Part shown: piece after piece, positions 31,186 through 40,910 of the stretch
Numbering within the stretch: the first letter of the stretch is position 1
Layout: the number at the start of each line of letters is the position of its first letter
The notes under the pieces: generated by a model
The model's input: the letters and a program-made list of their open reading frames with translations, nothing else
Told to the model about the DNA's origin: nothing
Database searches by the model: none
Assembly (NCBI GenBank): GCA_937863605.1
Contig: CALMGN010000179.1
Location: forward strand, 1-52,653
Reading direction: 5' to 3'
DNA: 52,653 nt
Source: an uncultured Anaerolineaceae bacterium
GTDB taxonomy: Bacteria; Chloroflexota; Anaerolineae; Anaerolineales; Anaerolineaceae
Made by a program: the position numbers and the translations under genes

Positions 31186-32277
31186 TTGGAAAGATGGTAT
31201 AAACGGAGCGTGAACTCTTATTCATCGTCATCAAAAACCTTTAAATCTTCAAGGATAACGGACAACACACTACCTTTGATAGCAATTGCGGCTGTGGTGC
31301 TGACCGGCAGCCTGGCGCGTATCCTTGAAACCTCGAGCGGGAAGGCAGCCTGGATGACGGTGTTTCTGGATATTGCGCACCGTTTTTCGGTCGGATTTGA
31401 ACGCATTTTTCTTGAGACCGTGCCGTTTTTATTGCTGGGTGCGTTTGCCTCAGCCATTGTTGCCCACATTTTCACCAACGCCGACATTCAGGCTTTATTC
31501 ACTGGTAGGACGCTGCGAAGTGTACTGATGGGGATACTGGCAGCAGTGATCCTGCCGGTCGGTGACGGAGGTTCAGTGCTGTTGGCAAGGCAGCTTTTAC
31601 GTAAAGGCGCAGGGGTGCCGGCTGCCGCGGGGTTGATGCTGGCGGGTCCGGGGGTGAATTTAATCGCGGTTGGCGCTGGCCTGGCTACGGACGGGATGGC
31701 AGGGCTTACCGGGATGCGTTTTGCTGCTGCGGTCTTATTTGCTCTCGTGTTTGGTCTGATCCTCTCGCAAGAGAACGAACCTGAACGCTTAATCTGTACA
31801 AAATTGCAGCCGGTGGCAGCGGGAAATTCAGCCAGCTTGCCAGGGCTAGAAGGTACGGGTCGAGGTGGCACGGCCAAAACCGTAGCACTGACGGCCGCTC
31901 GCGAATTTCTTGAATTTATGCCGCTTTTGGTCATGGCAGCGTTTATCGGGGCATTGTTGCAAGCACTGATCCCTGACGGGTGGATTCCGCCAATCCCGGG
32001 GAGTGTGCCCGGTCAATTTGCCGGAGCCGGGTTGTGGGCGGTGCTGACTGCCCAAAGCGCCGTCGGTGACCTGTATACTATTCAGGCTGGCTCGTCCAGC
32101 TGGACAGCAGGCGCACAGTGGATGTATTTACTGGTAGGGATGGCGGTCGATATCAAGTTGATCTTGTTTTACGGGCGCATTTTCCGCCGCAAAGCGCTGC
32201 TGTACTGGATCCTGCTGGTGCTGAGTATGAGTATGTTGGCCAGCCTGGCGATCGGGATGGTGGGTGGTGTGAATTGA
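31186..32277 (+). CDS. Permease, YraQ/DUF318-like (divergent)
   Basis: FLETVPFLLLGAFASAIV, LPVGDGGSVLLARQLLRKGAGVPAAAGLMLAGPGVNLI; membrane protein throughout. Confidence 0.75.
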   Translation: MERWYKRSVNSYSSSSKTFKSSRITDNTLPLIAIAAVVLTGSLARILETSSGKAAWMTVFLDIAHRFSVGFERIFLETVPFLLLGAFASAIVAHIFTNADIQALFTGRTLRSVLMGILAAVILPVGDGGSVLLARQLLRKGAGVPAAAGLMLAGPGVNLIAVGAGLATDGMAGLTGMRFAAAVLFALVFGLILSQENEPERLICTKLQPVAAGNSASLPGLEGTGRGGTAKTVALTAAREFLEFMPLLVMAAFIGALLQALIPDGWIPPIPGSVPGQFAGAGLWAVLTAQSAVGDLYTIQAGSSSWTAGAQWMYLLVGMAVDIKLILFYGRIFRRKALLYWILLVLSMSMLASLAIGMVGGVN

Positions 32278-32579
32278 GACGCATTGCGCAGATGAAGTTT
32301 TCAGCACTAGCGTTGGCAGTATTGGGGCTGTTCCTGCTCAGTCTGATCTGGGACGGCCGGTTGGCAGAGTATATCGACTTGCGGCAGGGTATGCTGGTTT
32401 TTCTGACCGGGCTTGGCTGCGTCATTCTGGCGCAGGTGGTGCTATCGGGGACGAGCAGACGGGACATGGAACCAGTTGAAATCAGCGAGGATAATCCGCT
32501 AGAAGGAAAATTAGTCTGGCAGTCATCCAGTCTGATGTGGCTGGCTCTCCCGTTACTGGTGAGCCTGTTGTTCCGGTAA
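32274..32579 (+). CDS. Short membrane protein resembling the N-terminal half of DUF1980/TIGR03943
   Basis: KFSALALAVLGLFLLSLIWDGRLAEYIDLRQGMLVFLTGLGCVILAQVV; starts at TTG 32274 or ATG 32292; coupled to permease. Confidence 0.55.
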   Translation: MRRIAQMKFSALALAVLGLFLLSLIWDGRLAEYIDLRQGMLVFLTGLGCVILAQVVLSGTSRRDMEPVEISEDNPLEGKLVWQSSSLMWLALPLLVSLLFR

Positions 32580-32586
32580 AAACCTG

Positions 32587-33663
32587 ATGAAACTGATGCG
32601 CCGCATCGACCGTGTTCTTATACTGGTACTCATCGGCATTGGGATTGCCGCACTGACGATGTATGCTATTTTCGGCAAAACAATCCGTACCAAGCAACCT
32701 CCAATGATCGCCTACCTTGGCAATCCGCTGGACGCCCCGGAAATCTGGATGGTGCGGAACGACGGCCGTTCTCTCCGCCGATTGACCGCAACCGGTGGTA
32801 CAGTAAGAGACTTTTCGGTTGCGCCGGACGGTGACAAAATTGTTTATTCTGTCCATGAAATGGACGGGAGCAGCTCGCTGTATTTGATTGGCACCAGCGG
32901 AGGGGATGCGGAAATGCTAATCGATTGTGGAAATGCTCGCTGCGAAAAACCTGTCTGGTCCAATGACGGTAGAATAATTGCTTATAGCCAAGTTGTACGG
33001 ATTGATAAAATCGCGACTCGAATTGTCGCGATTTATCCAATCAAAGGCACACCAGCACCAGCCGTGAGCGATATTTTCCTGAGGGGCACAAATCCTGTTT
33101 TTTCACCGGACAGCCAGAAATTGGCAGTGAATAGCCCTGAGCAAGGTTTCATTCGGATTCTGGATTTATCCACAGGGATCGAGCAGCAAGTTCCAACCAG
33201 CACTCCGGATCCCGTCACATGGGCATTGGATTCGAAGTATTTATATTTTAATGAAAACTTAGTGATCGGCGTCTTGCTGCAATCCAGACTGCATCGAGTA
33301 GAACTCGCCACGATGCAAATTGACCTCTACTTTCCAGATCTGCTTTCCGGCTATGATGCAGCCGGATTGGTTTTTTCACCAGACGGAGAATGGGCAGCAC
33401 TAGGGCTGCGGGTCTTGGATTATCAAGCTGGTCGACAGATTTTTATCTCAAAGGTCGACGGCAGCCAGTTCCAGGCGGTCAGCGATGACCCGGGGAGCTG
33501 GCATACAGCAGTGCAGTGGTCACCGAATGGAAGCCAGCTGGTATTTCAGCGTTACACTCCCGGGAGTTCAAACGCAGTTCCGCAGGTGGTCGTCTGGGAG
33601 CGGACCAGCAACCAATTTACGGTTATCGCGGAAAACGCAGCATTGCCTGCCTGGGTGCCTTAA
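32587..33663 (+). CDS. TolB-like beta-propeller protein with N-terminal TM anchor
   Basis: Repeated VFSPDSQKLAV / VFSPDGEWAAL / WSPNGSQLVF motifs. Confidence 0.8.
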   Translation: MKLMRRIDRVLILVLIGIGIAALTMYAIFGKTIRTKQPPMIAYLGNPLDAPEIWMVRNDGRSLRRLTATGGTVRDFSVAPDGDKIVYSVHEMDGSSSLYLIGTSGGDAEMLIDCGNARCEKPVWSNDGRIIAYSQVVRIDKIATRIVAIYPIKGTPAPAVSDIFLRGTNPVFSPDSQKLAVNSPEQGFIRILDLSTGIEQQVPTSTPDPVTWALDSKYLYFNENLVIGVLLQSRLHRVELATMQIDLYFPDLLSGYDAAGLVFSPDGEWAALGLRVLDYQAGRQIFISKVDGSQFQAVSDDPGSWHTAVQWSPNGSQLVFQRYTPGSSNAVPQVVVWERTSNQFTVIAENAALPAWVP

Positions 33664-33669
33664 GCCGAA

Positions 33670-34851
33670 CTAAACACACCCCTGGCAGGCTATCCGTGCA
33701 GCAGTAATTTCTCTCATGACCTCAGCGTCCGACTCACTATCGGAACACTGTTCGAGTACCTGCCTGGCTGCTTCCCCGCCAATTTGGCCGAGCGCCCAGG
33801 CGGCATGCGCTCGCACCAACGGTTCGCTTTCAGACTGGAGGGTTATGGCCAAAGCAGGGACGGCCTTCGCATCACGCAAATTCCCTAAAGCTACGGCGGT
33901 ATTGCGCAAGTAACCGCGCCGGCGAGCACGCAGGATTGGGCTTCCCTTGAACTGACGGTTAAATGCTTGCGGGGTCAGGCTCAGTGCCGCGAGCAAATCC
34001 GGTCGGGCGATTTGCGGCTGCGGGTTCAGTCCGGGGTCAAATTCAGATGATGCAAAACGCTCATTCCAGGGGCAGACCTGTTGGCAAATATCGCAACCAA
34101 AGACCCAGGCTCCCAATTGCGGGCGCAGTTCGGCAGGAATGGGACCCTTATTTTCGATGGTGTGGTATGAAATGCAGCGCCGGGCGTCCAGGGTGCGGTC
34201 GGGGAGGATGCACCCGGTTGGGCAGGCGTCAATGCAGCGCCGGCACGAACCGCAATGATCGGTCGTAAAAGGCAGGTCGGGTTCCAGTTCGAGATTAATG
34301 AACAATTCTGCGAGTAGAAAAAAAGAACCGGCTTGCGGGTTAATCAGGCAGGTATTTTTACCCATCCATCCCAGCCCGGCGCGGGACGCCAGGTCGCGCT
34401 CCAGGATCGGTCCGGTATCGGTGTAGGATTTATGGGCAACCGGGTGCCCCACCTGTTTTTGGAGAAATTCAGTCAATTGCTCCAGGCGCGGCGGAATCTG
34501 GTCATGATAGTCGGTCCCCCAGGCATAGGCGGCCACTCGTCCGTGCAGCCCTGCGGCAGAATCAGCGGGGAGGTCGGTTGGGCGAGGGTAGCGCAGCCCC
34601 AGGACGACGACACTGCGCACGTCAGGCAAGATCAGGTGCAGGTCCGTACGCCGCGCGACTGCCCGGTCCGCTGCCAGGTAGGCCATGCTGCCGTGACGCC
34701 CATGTTCCAGCCATGTGAGATAAACCGGCAATGTGGCGGGCGGTTCTGGCGTAGTCACACCGAAAAGCGTAAAACCGAGGCGGTAAGCCTCGGTTTTTAA
34801 GGCATATTTTAGACCCACAGGCGATTCGCTGGAATTCGGCGCAGTGTCCAT
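33670..34851 (-). CDS. queG: Epoxyqueuosine reductase QueG
   Basis: CGSCRRCIDACPTGC and CDICQQVCPWN ferredoxin motifs, ASRAGLGWMGKNTCLI, C-terminal HEAT-like repeat. Confidence 0.94.
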   Translation of the reverse strand: MDTAPNSSESPVGLKYALKTEAYRLGFTLFGVTTPEPPATLPVYLTWLEHGRHGSMAYLAADRAVARRTDLHLILPDVRSVVVLGLRYPRPTDLPADSAAGLHGRVAAYAWGTDYHDQIPPRLEQLTEFLQKQVGHPVAHKSYTDTGPILERDLASRAGLGWMGKNTCLINPQAGSFFLLAELFINLELEPDLPFTTDHCGSCRRCIDACPTGCILPDRTLDARRCISYHTIENKGPIPAELRPQLGAWVFGCDICQQVCPWNERFASSEFDPGLNPQPQIARPDLLAALSLTPQAFNRQFKGSPILRARRRGYLRNTAVALGNLRDAKAVPALAITLQSESEPLVRAHAAWALGQIGGEAARQVLEQCSDSESDAEVMREITAARIACQGCV

Positions 34852-34867
34852 GGATCAACTGATCATC

Positions 34868-35542
34868 CTACGGAGTGGCTGTCGCTCCTGCGGTTGGTGC
34901 GGTGGTTGCCGTCGCACCAGCACCTGCGACCTTAAAGCTGAAGGTTAGGGGATAAAAATTGACGCCTTCTTTGTTGGTCAGTACCCAAATGGTCGTAAAT
35001 TCGCCGCTGTTAGCGGGAGCCTTCATCGATAGTGTGAGGTCGATGGTTTCATTCGGCTTGACTTCCTTGGGCAATTTCAGATCGCCAGCGCCCATACGCA
35101 ATGACTGGTCAACCAGGTAGTAGCGCAACTGATAGTCGGTGGTCCAGGTGGTGGTGCCGGTGTTTTTTACTGTCCAGATAAGGGTGAAATCCTGGCTGGT
35201 ATTCAAGATGGTGCCGTCGCCTGGATTCTGCGCCACCCACTCGGCTTTGTCGGGACCGGTTGACCTGGTTGCGGTTTTTTGCACCAGCGGGGTGACCGAG
35301 ACGCTCAAAGTTGATGTTGCAGCCAGGGTAGGTGCCTGGGTGTTGGTGGGCTGAAGGGTGGGGGTACTGGTAGCGGTTGGCATCAACACAGCGGTCTGGG
35401 TGAGCCCGGCAGCTACGGTTTGGGCAGCCTGGGTATAGACCATTTCCGGGCTGGTAGTGGGGGTGGCCTTTGAGCAAGCTGCCAGTGTTGCCAGCAGCAT
35501 AACCGCCATTAAGATGCCCCCAAAAAATTTTCGATTTCCTAA
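34868..35542 (-). CDS. Lipoprotein with NBR1-Ig-like domain
   Basis: LLATLAAC lipobox; DFTLIWTVKNTGTTTWTTDYQLRYY...ETIDLTLSMKAPANSGEFTTIWVLTN. Confidence 0.8.
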   Translation of the reverse strand, partial: LGNRKFFGGILMAVMLLATLAACSKATPTTSPEMVYTQAAQTVAAGLTQTAVLMPTATSTPTLQPTNTQAPTLAATSTLSVSVTPLVQKTATRSTGPDKAEWVAQNPGDGTILNTSQDFTLIWTVKNTGTTTWTTDYQLRYYLVDQSLRMGAGDLKLPKEVKPNETIDLTLSMKAPANSGEFTTIWVLTNKEGVNFYPLTFSFKVAGAGATATTAPTAGATATP

Positions 35543-35667
35543 CATCAAAACTAACCTCCGAATTGCAGTTAAATGCAAAATAAATAAACCTTGATGAGTC
35601 CAAACATTGACTCACCTGATGGCCGGATGACCGGCGTCAGGAATTTTCAGGGTTGTTGACCAAATTG

Positions 35668-36807
35668 TCAAGGGTTGACAATCGGCTCGAGCACCGCTGG
35701 CTCGAATACGCTCCCGCTTCCAGGCGCGGGCAATGTGTCTGAAAAGGTCCCTGGACGTTCGAGGAAGGTGAAATAATTCACCATACCGGGTTTAATCGTG
35801 ATTTTATGGCGGTAATCCTTCCAGCGCACTCGGAACTCAATCCAGTAATCGCCAGCCGGTAAATCGCTCAACACCAGGTTCTCCTGGTAAAAATCATCTT
35901 TATTGACACTGGTCGGACCGTAGGTGCGCACCACCCAGGTCTTATCCATATCATCAGAGATAACTTTAACTTTGATTTTGTTCAATGGAAAGCCGTAACG
36001 GTCGATCATTTTACCGACCAGTACACCCCAGCCTTGCGGCGGCGCCAGCCATAATTCCGGGTTGCGCGTATAAAAAAAGTTATTGCTTTCGATGCGCACT
36101 TCAAAGTGCAGGTGCGGACCGGTCGTTTTGCCGGTGCTGCCGACGATTCCTAACTGCTCACCGGCTTCCACAACCTGACCGACTTTAACGTCCACCCGGT
36201 CCATATGGGCGTAAATGGTGTAAATATTCTGCTGGTCATAGCTAAAATTATGCCGGATTGCCACCGCCAGCCCGTAGGGGTCCCCTTCTATGACCCCACC
36301 CTTATACAGTCCTTCGCCTGCCCAGGTTACTTTACCGGAAGCAGCGGCGATCACCGGAACACCGCGGTCGGCGGCGATGTCAACCCCGGTGTGGACAATA
36401 TCGGAGTCAGGGAAGAAATCGCCGTACCGGTAATCCGCTGACGGCCAGTTGACCGCGTCTGTGGCGATCGGACGGCTGAAGTAAAAATGGTCGTATGGGG
36501 TCATTGCCCAGGGGACTGGCACCAACGGCGGACGCCAGGCGGATACCGCCTCGGCTACGGGCGTTGGGAACGTGAATCGCAGTGGTTCTTCTTCCATTGA
36601 CGGGGCTGGTTCGGCTTCTACAGGACTGGTTGCCGGTGGTTCGGCCGCCGGTAGTGGTACGACCTCGATAAGCGCCATTGGAATTGGAGTAGGCACTTGC
36701 TGCAACTCGACAGCCTGGGCGGAGCGAGGAGTGCAGCCAGCCAGGAGCAATAAACAACTCATACTGGCGAGCAAGCCGGAAACCTTCTCCGATAGCCGGC
36801 GTCTCAT
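35668..36807 (-). CDS. M23-family metallopeptidase (LytM) lipoprotein
   Basis: HTGVDIAADRGVPVIAAASGKVTWAG, GSTGKTTGPHLHFEVR; LLLLAGC lipobox. Confidence 0.9.
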   Translation of the reverse strand: MRRRLSEKVSGLLASMSCLLLLAGCTPRSAQAVELQQVPTPIPMALIEVVPLPAAEPPATSPVEAEPAPSMEEEPLRFTFPTPVAEAVSAWRPPLVPVPWAMTPYDHFYFSRPIATDAVNWPSADYRYGDFFPDSDIVHTGVDIAADRGVPVIAAASGKVTWAGEGLYKGGVIEGDPYGLAVAIRHNFSYDQQNIYTIYAHMDRVDVKVGQVVEAGEQLGIVGSTGKTTGPHLHFEVRIESNNFFYTRNPELWLAPPQGWGVLVGKMIDRYGFPLNKIKVKVISDDMDKTWVVRTYGPTSVNKDDFYQENLVLSDLPAGDYWIEFRVRWKDYRHKITIKPGMVNYFTFLERPGTFSDTLPAPGSGSVFEPAVLEPIVNP

Positions 36808-38804
36808 GGGAAATCCTCCCCCGGTACAGGAGTCCAGGTTGGGCGCGGCTCGGGGTTTAAGGGAAGTCCCTGCCAGGGTGTCGCCTGAGCGGTGGCGGTG
36901 CGCGCATTAAGGGGCACAGGAGTGGAGGTTGGGATGCTCGTTAAGGTTGGAATTTGTGTCGGGCGGTGAACCAATTCGACCGGGTAAAGGTGCTGCATGG
37001 CTTCATCCCAGCCCTGGCCTGTGGAATAGGCAAACTGATTGAAACGGGCAGCCGCATAGTAGGTACGCCAGTTGGCATAAGCGGGCAGGCGCTGCCAGCC
37101 AAAACGGGCAGCCACCTCGGTGAAGTCAACCCAATAGCCTTCCGGAACATCACCAGGCGCGCCACCCTGTTCATAGGTGCCCGGGTCGCCACTGGATCGC
37201 GCATCCAGGTTCCAGACTGGATCCGAAACCGGAGCACCTTGTGAGCCGTCCTGGTAACGGGCACGGATGTACAATCGCCAGTACACTTCGCCGCCGATAT
37301 CTTCACGTTGGACTACCATCCAGTCCGCCTGATACGGCAGGGGATTAATTGCGATTCCAAGCCCGGTCACCAGCCAGTCATCGCCAACCCCCGGAAGCGA
37401 GGGTTCGGTCACCGGCAGGTAGGCATTTTGCAGGTTTGCCAGCACATCCCAGCCGGAAATGCGGGCAATTTCCTGGCGCAACGCGTAGAAGGACTCGTCG
37501 GCGCGGTCGCTCAGATAAGGAAAAGGCGCGGTGACGCCGTTCAATGCAACCAACCCAACCCGCCCGGTGGAGGTATTGGTTGGCGCGCTGGTCTGGATAG
37601 CCGTTATCAGGGATAGCGGACCGCCTGAATTGACCTTCAGGTAGGGCTGCAGAAGGTCTGCGAAGTCCCCGGACTGCCAATCAGCACCGTGCGCTTCGGC
37701 CGGCTGCGGTAACGGCGGCAGAGTCAACTGGCCGTTAGTTGGGTTATAACCGGCGATGGAAGTACTTTCGGCTGAACCAAGCCAAACCAAAATTTGCCCG
37801 CCAGCCGGGTCCCACAGCGGACGGCTGCCGGCTCCAAGCGTCTGTGGAGCTGCCCCATTTTCGGTCGCCGCAGCAACCACGACGTTTTGAAGCCCATAAT
37901 TGCTGGTGGTCCAGGCCAACTGCTGCCCGTCCGGTGACCAGGCTGGATCAGTATCCGCTGATGCAGGGTTTAGGCTACGATTTTGGAAGCGGTTAACCGT
38001 TCGGTCGAGGGCTGCGGTCCAAATTTCAGGATCGCCACTGCGCAGGGAGGTAAAAGCTAGCAAGTTTCCAGTTGGCGACCACTCCGGATCGCTATCCGCA
38101 CCGGGATCGGTGGTCAGTTGAAGCGCGGGCTGAGACAGGTCTGCCAGTGATTGAATAAATATATCGAGATTGCCGGTCTGGTATGTCTCGTAAGCCAGCC
38201 ACTGCCCGTCCGGCGCCCAGGCCGGGTTGCCGTCATAAGCGGGGGTGTCGGTCACCCGGGTGGACTGACCGGTAGCTAAATCAAAGATGTAGAGGTCCCA
38301 GTACCCGTTGCGGCTTGACGCATAAGCCAGCCGGCTGCCGTCCGGGCTGATGGCCGGGTGAATGTCGTCCCAGGGATGGTCGGTCAGGCGGGTGAATTGC
38401 AGGTCGGATGGGTGATAGGCGAAGAGGTGGCGATAGTAGCCGTCGGAGAGTGAAAGGACAATCAACCCGTGGGGATACTGAATCTTATTCGTGCTGGTTG
38501 ATACATCAACCGGCGCCGCCACAGTCAAGGATTGGACGGGCGTGGCGGTTGAGGTGGGCGGAGAGGCCGTTTCAGTTGGGACAGCTGAGGGAGTTGGGGT
38601 GGGTGTGGCTTGAACGGCGGCAATTTCCTTTTTCATCCCCGACCATAAAATCCAGACGCCCAGGACCAGCACGGCAACTGCCAGGACGAGAACAAACCGG
38701 GGGACCATCCCTGGCTTATTTTCATCCGGACCTGCTGAGTTAGGCGCAACGCGTGGATTTGATATGAGAGCCGTCCTTGCGTAAGGATTAATTCCTGAAT
38801 TCAT
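36804..38804 (-). CDS. TolB-like beta-propeller membrane-anchored protein
   Basis: AISPDGSRLAYASSRNGYWDLYIFDLATG, WSPTGNLLAFTSLRSGDPEIW, WSPDGQQLAWTTS; N-terminal TM helix. Confidence 0.85.
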   Translation of the reverse strand: MNSGINPYARTALISNPRVAPNSAGPDENKPGMVPRFVLVLAVAVLVLGVWILWSGMKKEIAAVQATPTPTPSAVPTETASPPTSTATPVQSLTVAAPVDVSTSTNKIQYPHGLIVLSLSDGYYRHLFAYHPSDLQFTRLTDHPWDDIHPAISPDGSRLAYASSRNGYWDLYIFDLATGQSTRVTDTPAYDGNPAWAPDGQWLAYETYQTGNLDIFIQSLADLSQPALQLTTDPGADSDPEWSPTGNLLAFTSLRSGDPEIWTAALDRTVNRFQNRSLNPASADTDPAWSPDGQQLAWTTSNYGLQNVVVAAATENGAAPQTLGAGSRPLWDPAGGQILVWLGSAESTSIAGYNPTNGQLTLPPLPQPAEAHGADWQSGDFADLLQPYLKVNSGGPLSLITAIQTSAPTNTSTGRVGLVALNGVTAPFPYLSDRADESFYALRQEIARISGWDVLANLQNAYLPVTEPSLPGVGDDWLVTGLGIAINPLPYQADWMVVQREDIGGEVYWRLYIRARYQDGSQGAPVSDPVWNLDARSSGDPGTYEQGGAPGDVPEGYWVDFTEVAARFGWQRLPAYANWRTYYAAARFNQFAYSTGQGWDEAMQHLYPVELVHRPTQIPTLTSIPTSTPVPLNARTATAQATPWQGLPLNPEPRPTWTPVPGEDFP

Positions 38805-39032
38805 ACCATTCTAGCATTGTAGAAAGCGTTCCAAACAGGCAATTTGAGCAAAATGGTCACAGATTACAGGATTGTAAAGACCATATGCGTTGGAGAGATT
38901 CAAATAAATTCGTGCAAGGACTTTACCCCGCTTGATTTGCACGTGGTTCATTATAGTACCCGGATAAAAATAGCACAATCGTCAGGGAAGTTCATCAACC
39001 CTGACTTTTGGATCTTTTAATCGAGTTCAGAG

Positions 39033-39383
39033 TTATCCGTCCGGCAGCTTGAAGCGGATAGATTTATGATCGACCGCTCCCAGATCCTCGTATTCAATTT
39101 TGGCAGTCAGTTGAAACGGCCCGGGTGCATCCGGCGGCCGGATATGGAGGGTAAACACCAGGTCGAAATCGATATTCTCGATGATCATCACGCTAGCCAC
39201 GTCCAGGCTGTCTGAGTCAGTCAGGGTTGCGATCAGGTTGGGCGGCTTTAAGAAGGGGGTCAGGCGCATGTGCACCCGAACTTTGCTGTTGTCACCCCAG
39301 GGTTCGACGTGCAAATCGACAAACCGCACCTGTTCGGGCGGGACAGCTTCTTCGGCCGGGTGAAGGGGGTTAAATCGCGGCAT
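39033..39383 (-). CDS. Hypothetical protein (116 aa)
   Basis: Intact ORF 9 bp downstream of the DUF1015 gene on the same strand; no recognised motif. Confidence 0.6.
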   Translation of the reverse strand: MPRFNPLHPAEEAVPPEQVRFVDLHVEPWGDNSKVRVHMRLTPFLKPPNLIATLTDSDSLDVASVMIIENIDFDLVFTLHIRPPDAPGPFQLTAKIEYEDLGAVDHKSIRFKLPDG

Positions 39384-39392
39384 GTGCAGGTC

Positions 39393-40709
39393 TCAGGCGA
39401 TCCGGCGGGCTTCCATATAAAAGCGCTTTTCCAACGCTTCACCCATCGAAAAGGTCTTCCGCGGCAGCGCTCCGTCCAGGATTACCGTTTTAAACAGGCT
39501 GTTTTTGGGCATGGTGGGCAGGTAAAAGCCGCAGTTGCCGGGTTGGCTGCCCAACGAGAGGACCACCTCGGCTCCGTGAACATAGTCTATTTTTCCCGCA
39601 TTTCCCTGCTTAAGCCAATTGTCAAGGAAAGCTTGCAGCGCACCTACCGGCAGGTTGGCAGACGAATTGCTGATGAATGCCAGTTCCGGACCATTGGCAC
39701 TCACCAGACCGATGATGTGATCGTCCCCGCGGTAAGTCTCGACCTTTTCGACCATTTCCTCAGGCGACTGGCAGGTTGAAAACTGCAGGGCATCGCCAAA
39801 GTAGGCTTTCATAGAAATTTTCGGGTCGGTCTGGCAGCCAAACATAACCCGATGAATCGGTTCAAAATGCAGCCCTTCATCGTGGACGTTTTCAATTTCA
39901 ACCAGCGCATAGCGGGCCGGGTGGTTCATGCCAACAACTGGTTTAATTTTCTCCCAGATTGCCTTAGCGGTTGCCAGTGAATGGTTGCCGTCGCCAACTG
40001 CAAACAGCAATATACCGTGCTCGTCGGTTACATCGTATTTCGGGTAAAAAACCTCGGGGGATGCCAGTTCCTCTAGCGCTGCCACCGCTTGATGTTCCAG
40101 AGCGGGATTGTTTACTAACCGCCCGGTCAAGTGACCGCTGCCTTGCATCAGGTCAAAGTCGTACAGCAGCGGCAGGGAGGCTGCTTCGGCCGTTATCGGA
40201 TCGATCACCGAGCAGCCGGGGTCGTCGATGAGTACCAGAATGTGCGGGATCTCCAGGATGGCGCCCTCACGGATACGCATGCGCGGCGGCAAACGGTCGA
40301 GGATGGTGCCTTCGGTAGCGCGGATCAGCGTTCGCGACCCTTTGTTGTAATTATAATTTTCCAGGTCGAGCGCTATCATCAAACCACGGCGCAACTTGCC
40401 GAGCGAGGTGCGTTCAACATAGACCAACCCGGTGTGCGTATCCAATAACTCCTGGTGAACGTATTCACGCATTTTTTGTTGCGAAAGCTGGACGCGTTCG
40501 TTCTCATCCGGCGTCCCCAGGAAAACTTCAGGAAGGACCAAGTTATAGGTGGAGGGAGCAGTGCCGACGATATCCGCGACTTTCTGCCAGTATTCCGGCT
40601 GGGAGGTAAACTGGTCGCAGGCGATGGTAGCCCACTTTTGAGGCTCCAAGCCTTGTTTGGGAAGTAAGATATCAGCAACTTGAACGCCAACATTCGGGTA
40701 ATTACGCAT
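39393..40709 (-). CDS. DUF1015 family protein
   Basis: PEYWQKVADIVG, TEGTILDRLPPRMRIREGA, FAVGDGNHSLATAKAIWE; start placed at Met 40709 with GGAG upstream (ORF to 40757). Confidence 0.88.
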   Translation of the reverse strand: MRNYPNVGVQVADILLPKQGLEPQKWATIACDQFTSQPEYWQKVADIVGTAPSTYNLVLPEVFLGTPDENERVQLSQQKMREYVHQELLDTHTGLVYVERTSLGKLRRGLMIALDLENYNYNKGSRTLIRATEGTILDRLPPRMRIREGAILEIPHILVLIDDPGCSVIDPITAEAASLPLLYDFDLMQGSGHLTGRLVNNPALEHQAVAALEELASPEVFYPKYDVTDEHGILLFAVGDGNHSLATAKAIWEKIKPVVGMNHPARYALVEIENVHDEGLHFEPIHRVMFGCQTDPKISMKAYFGDALQFSTCQSPEEMVEKVETYRGDDHIIGLVSANGPELAFISNSSANLPVGALQAFLDNWLKQGNAGKIDYVHGAEVVLSLGSQPGNCGFYLPTMPKNSLFKTVILDGALPRKTFSMGEALEKRFYMEARRIA

Positions 40710-40854
40710 GGGTTCACGCTCCAGGGGAATGAAAATTGGATGGGCAGGATTGGCCAAGACTATTGTAGCAAAATCTCGTTCAGCCTGCGACCCCTAATGG
40801 ATAGACAGAAATAGTATCCGTAAAGATCAGGAAGGCTTGCAGCATTAAAAAGAT

Positions 40855-40891
40855 AAAAAACCCTGCTCGATTATATAGAGCAGGGTTTTGA
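40855..40891 (-). terminator. Terminator of the degV-family gene
   Basis: CCCTGCTC-gattatata... GAGCAGGG flanked by A6 / T4. Confidence 0.85.
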
Positions 40892-40910
40892 TTTAGATGG
40901 GTTGCCCGGG

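Noticed and set aside
33670-34851. HEAT-like tail of QueG as a novel fusion
   Set aside because: C-terminal HEAT-like repeats are already known in QueG proteins.
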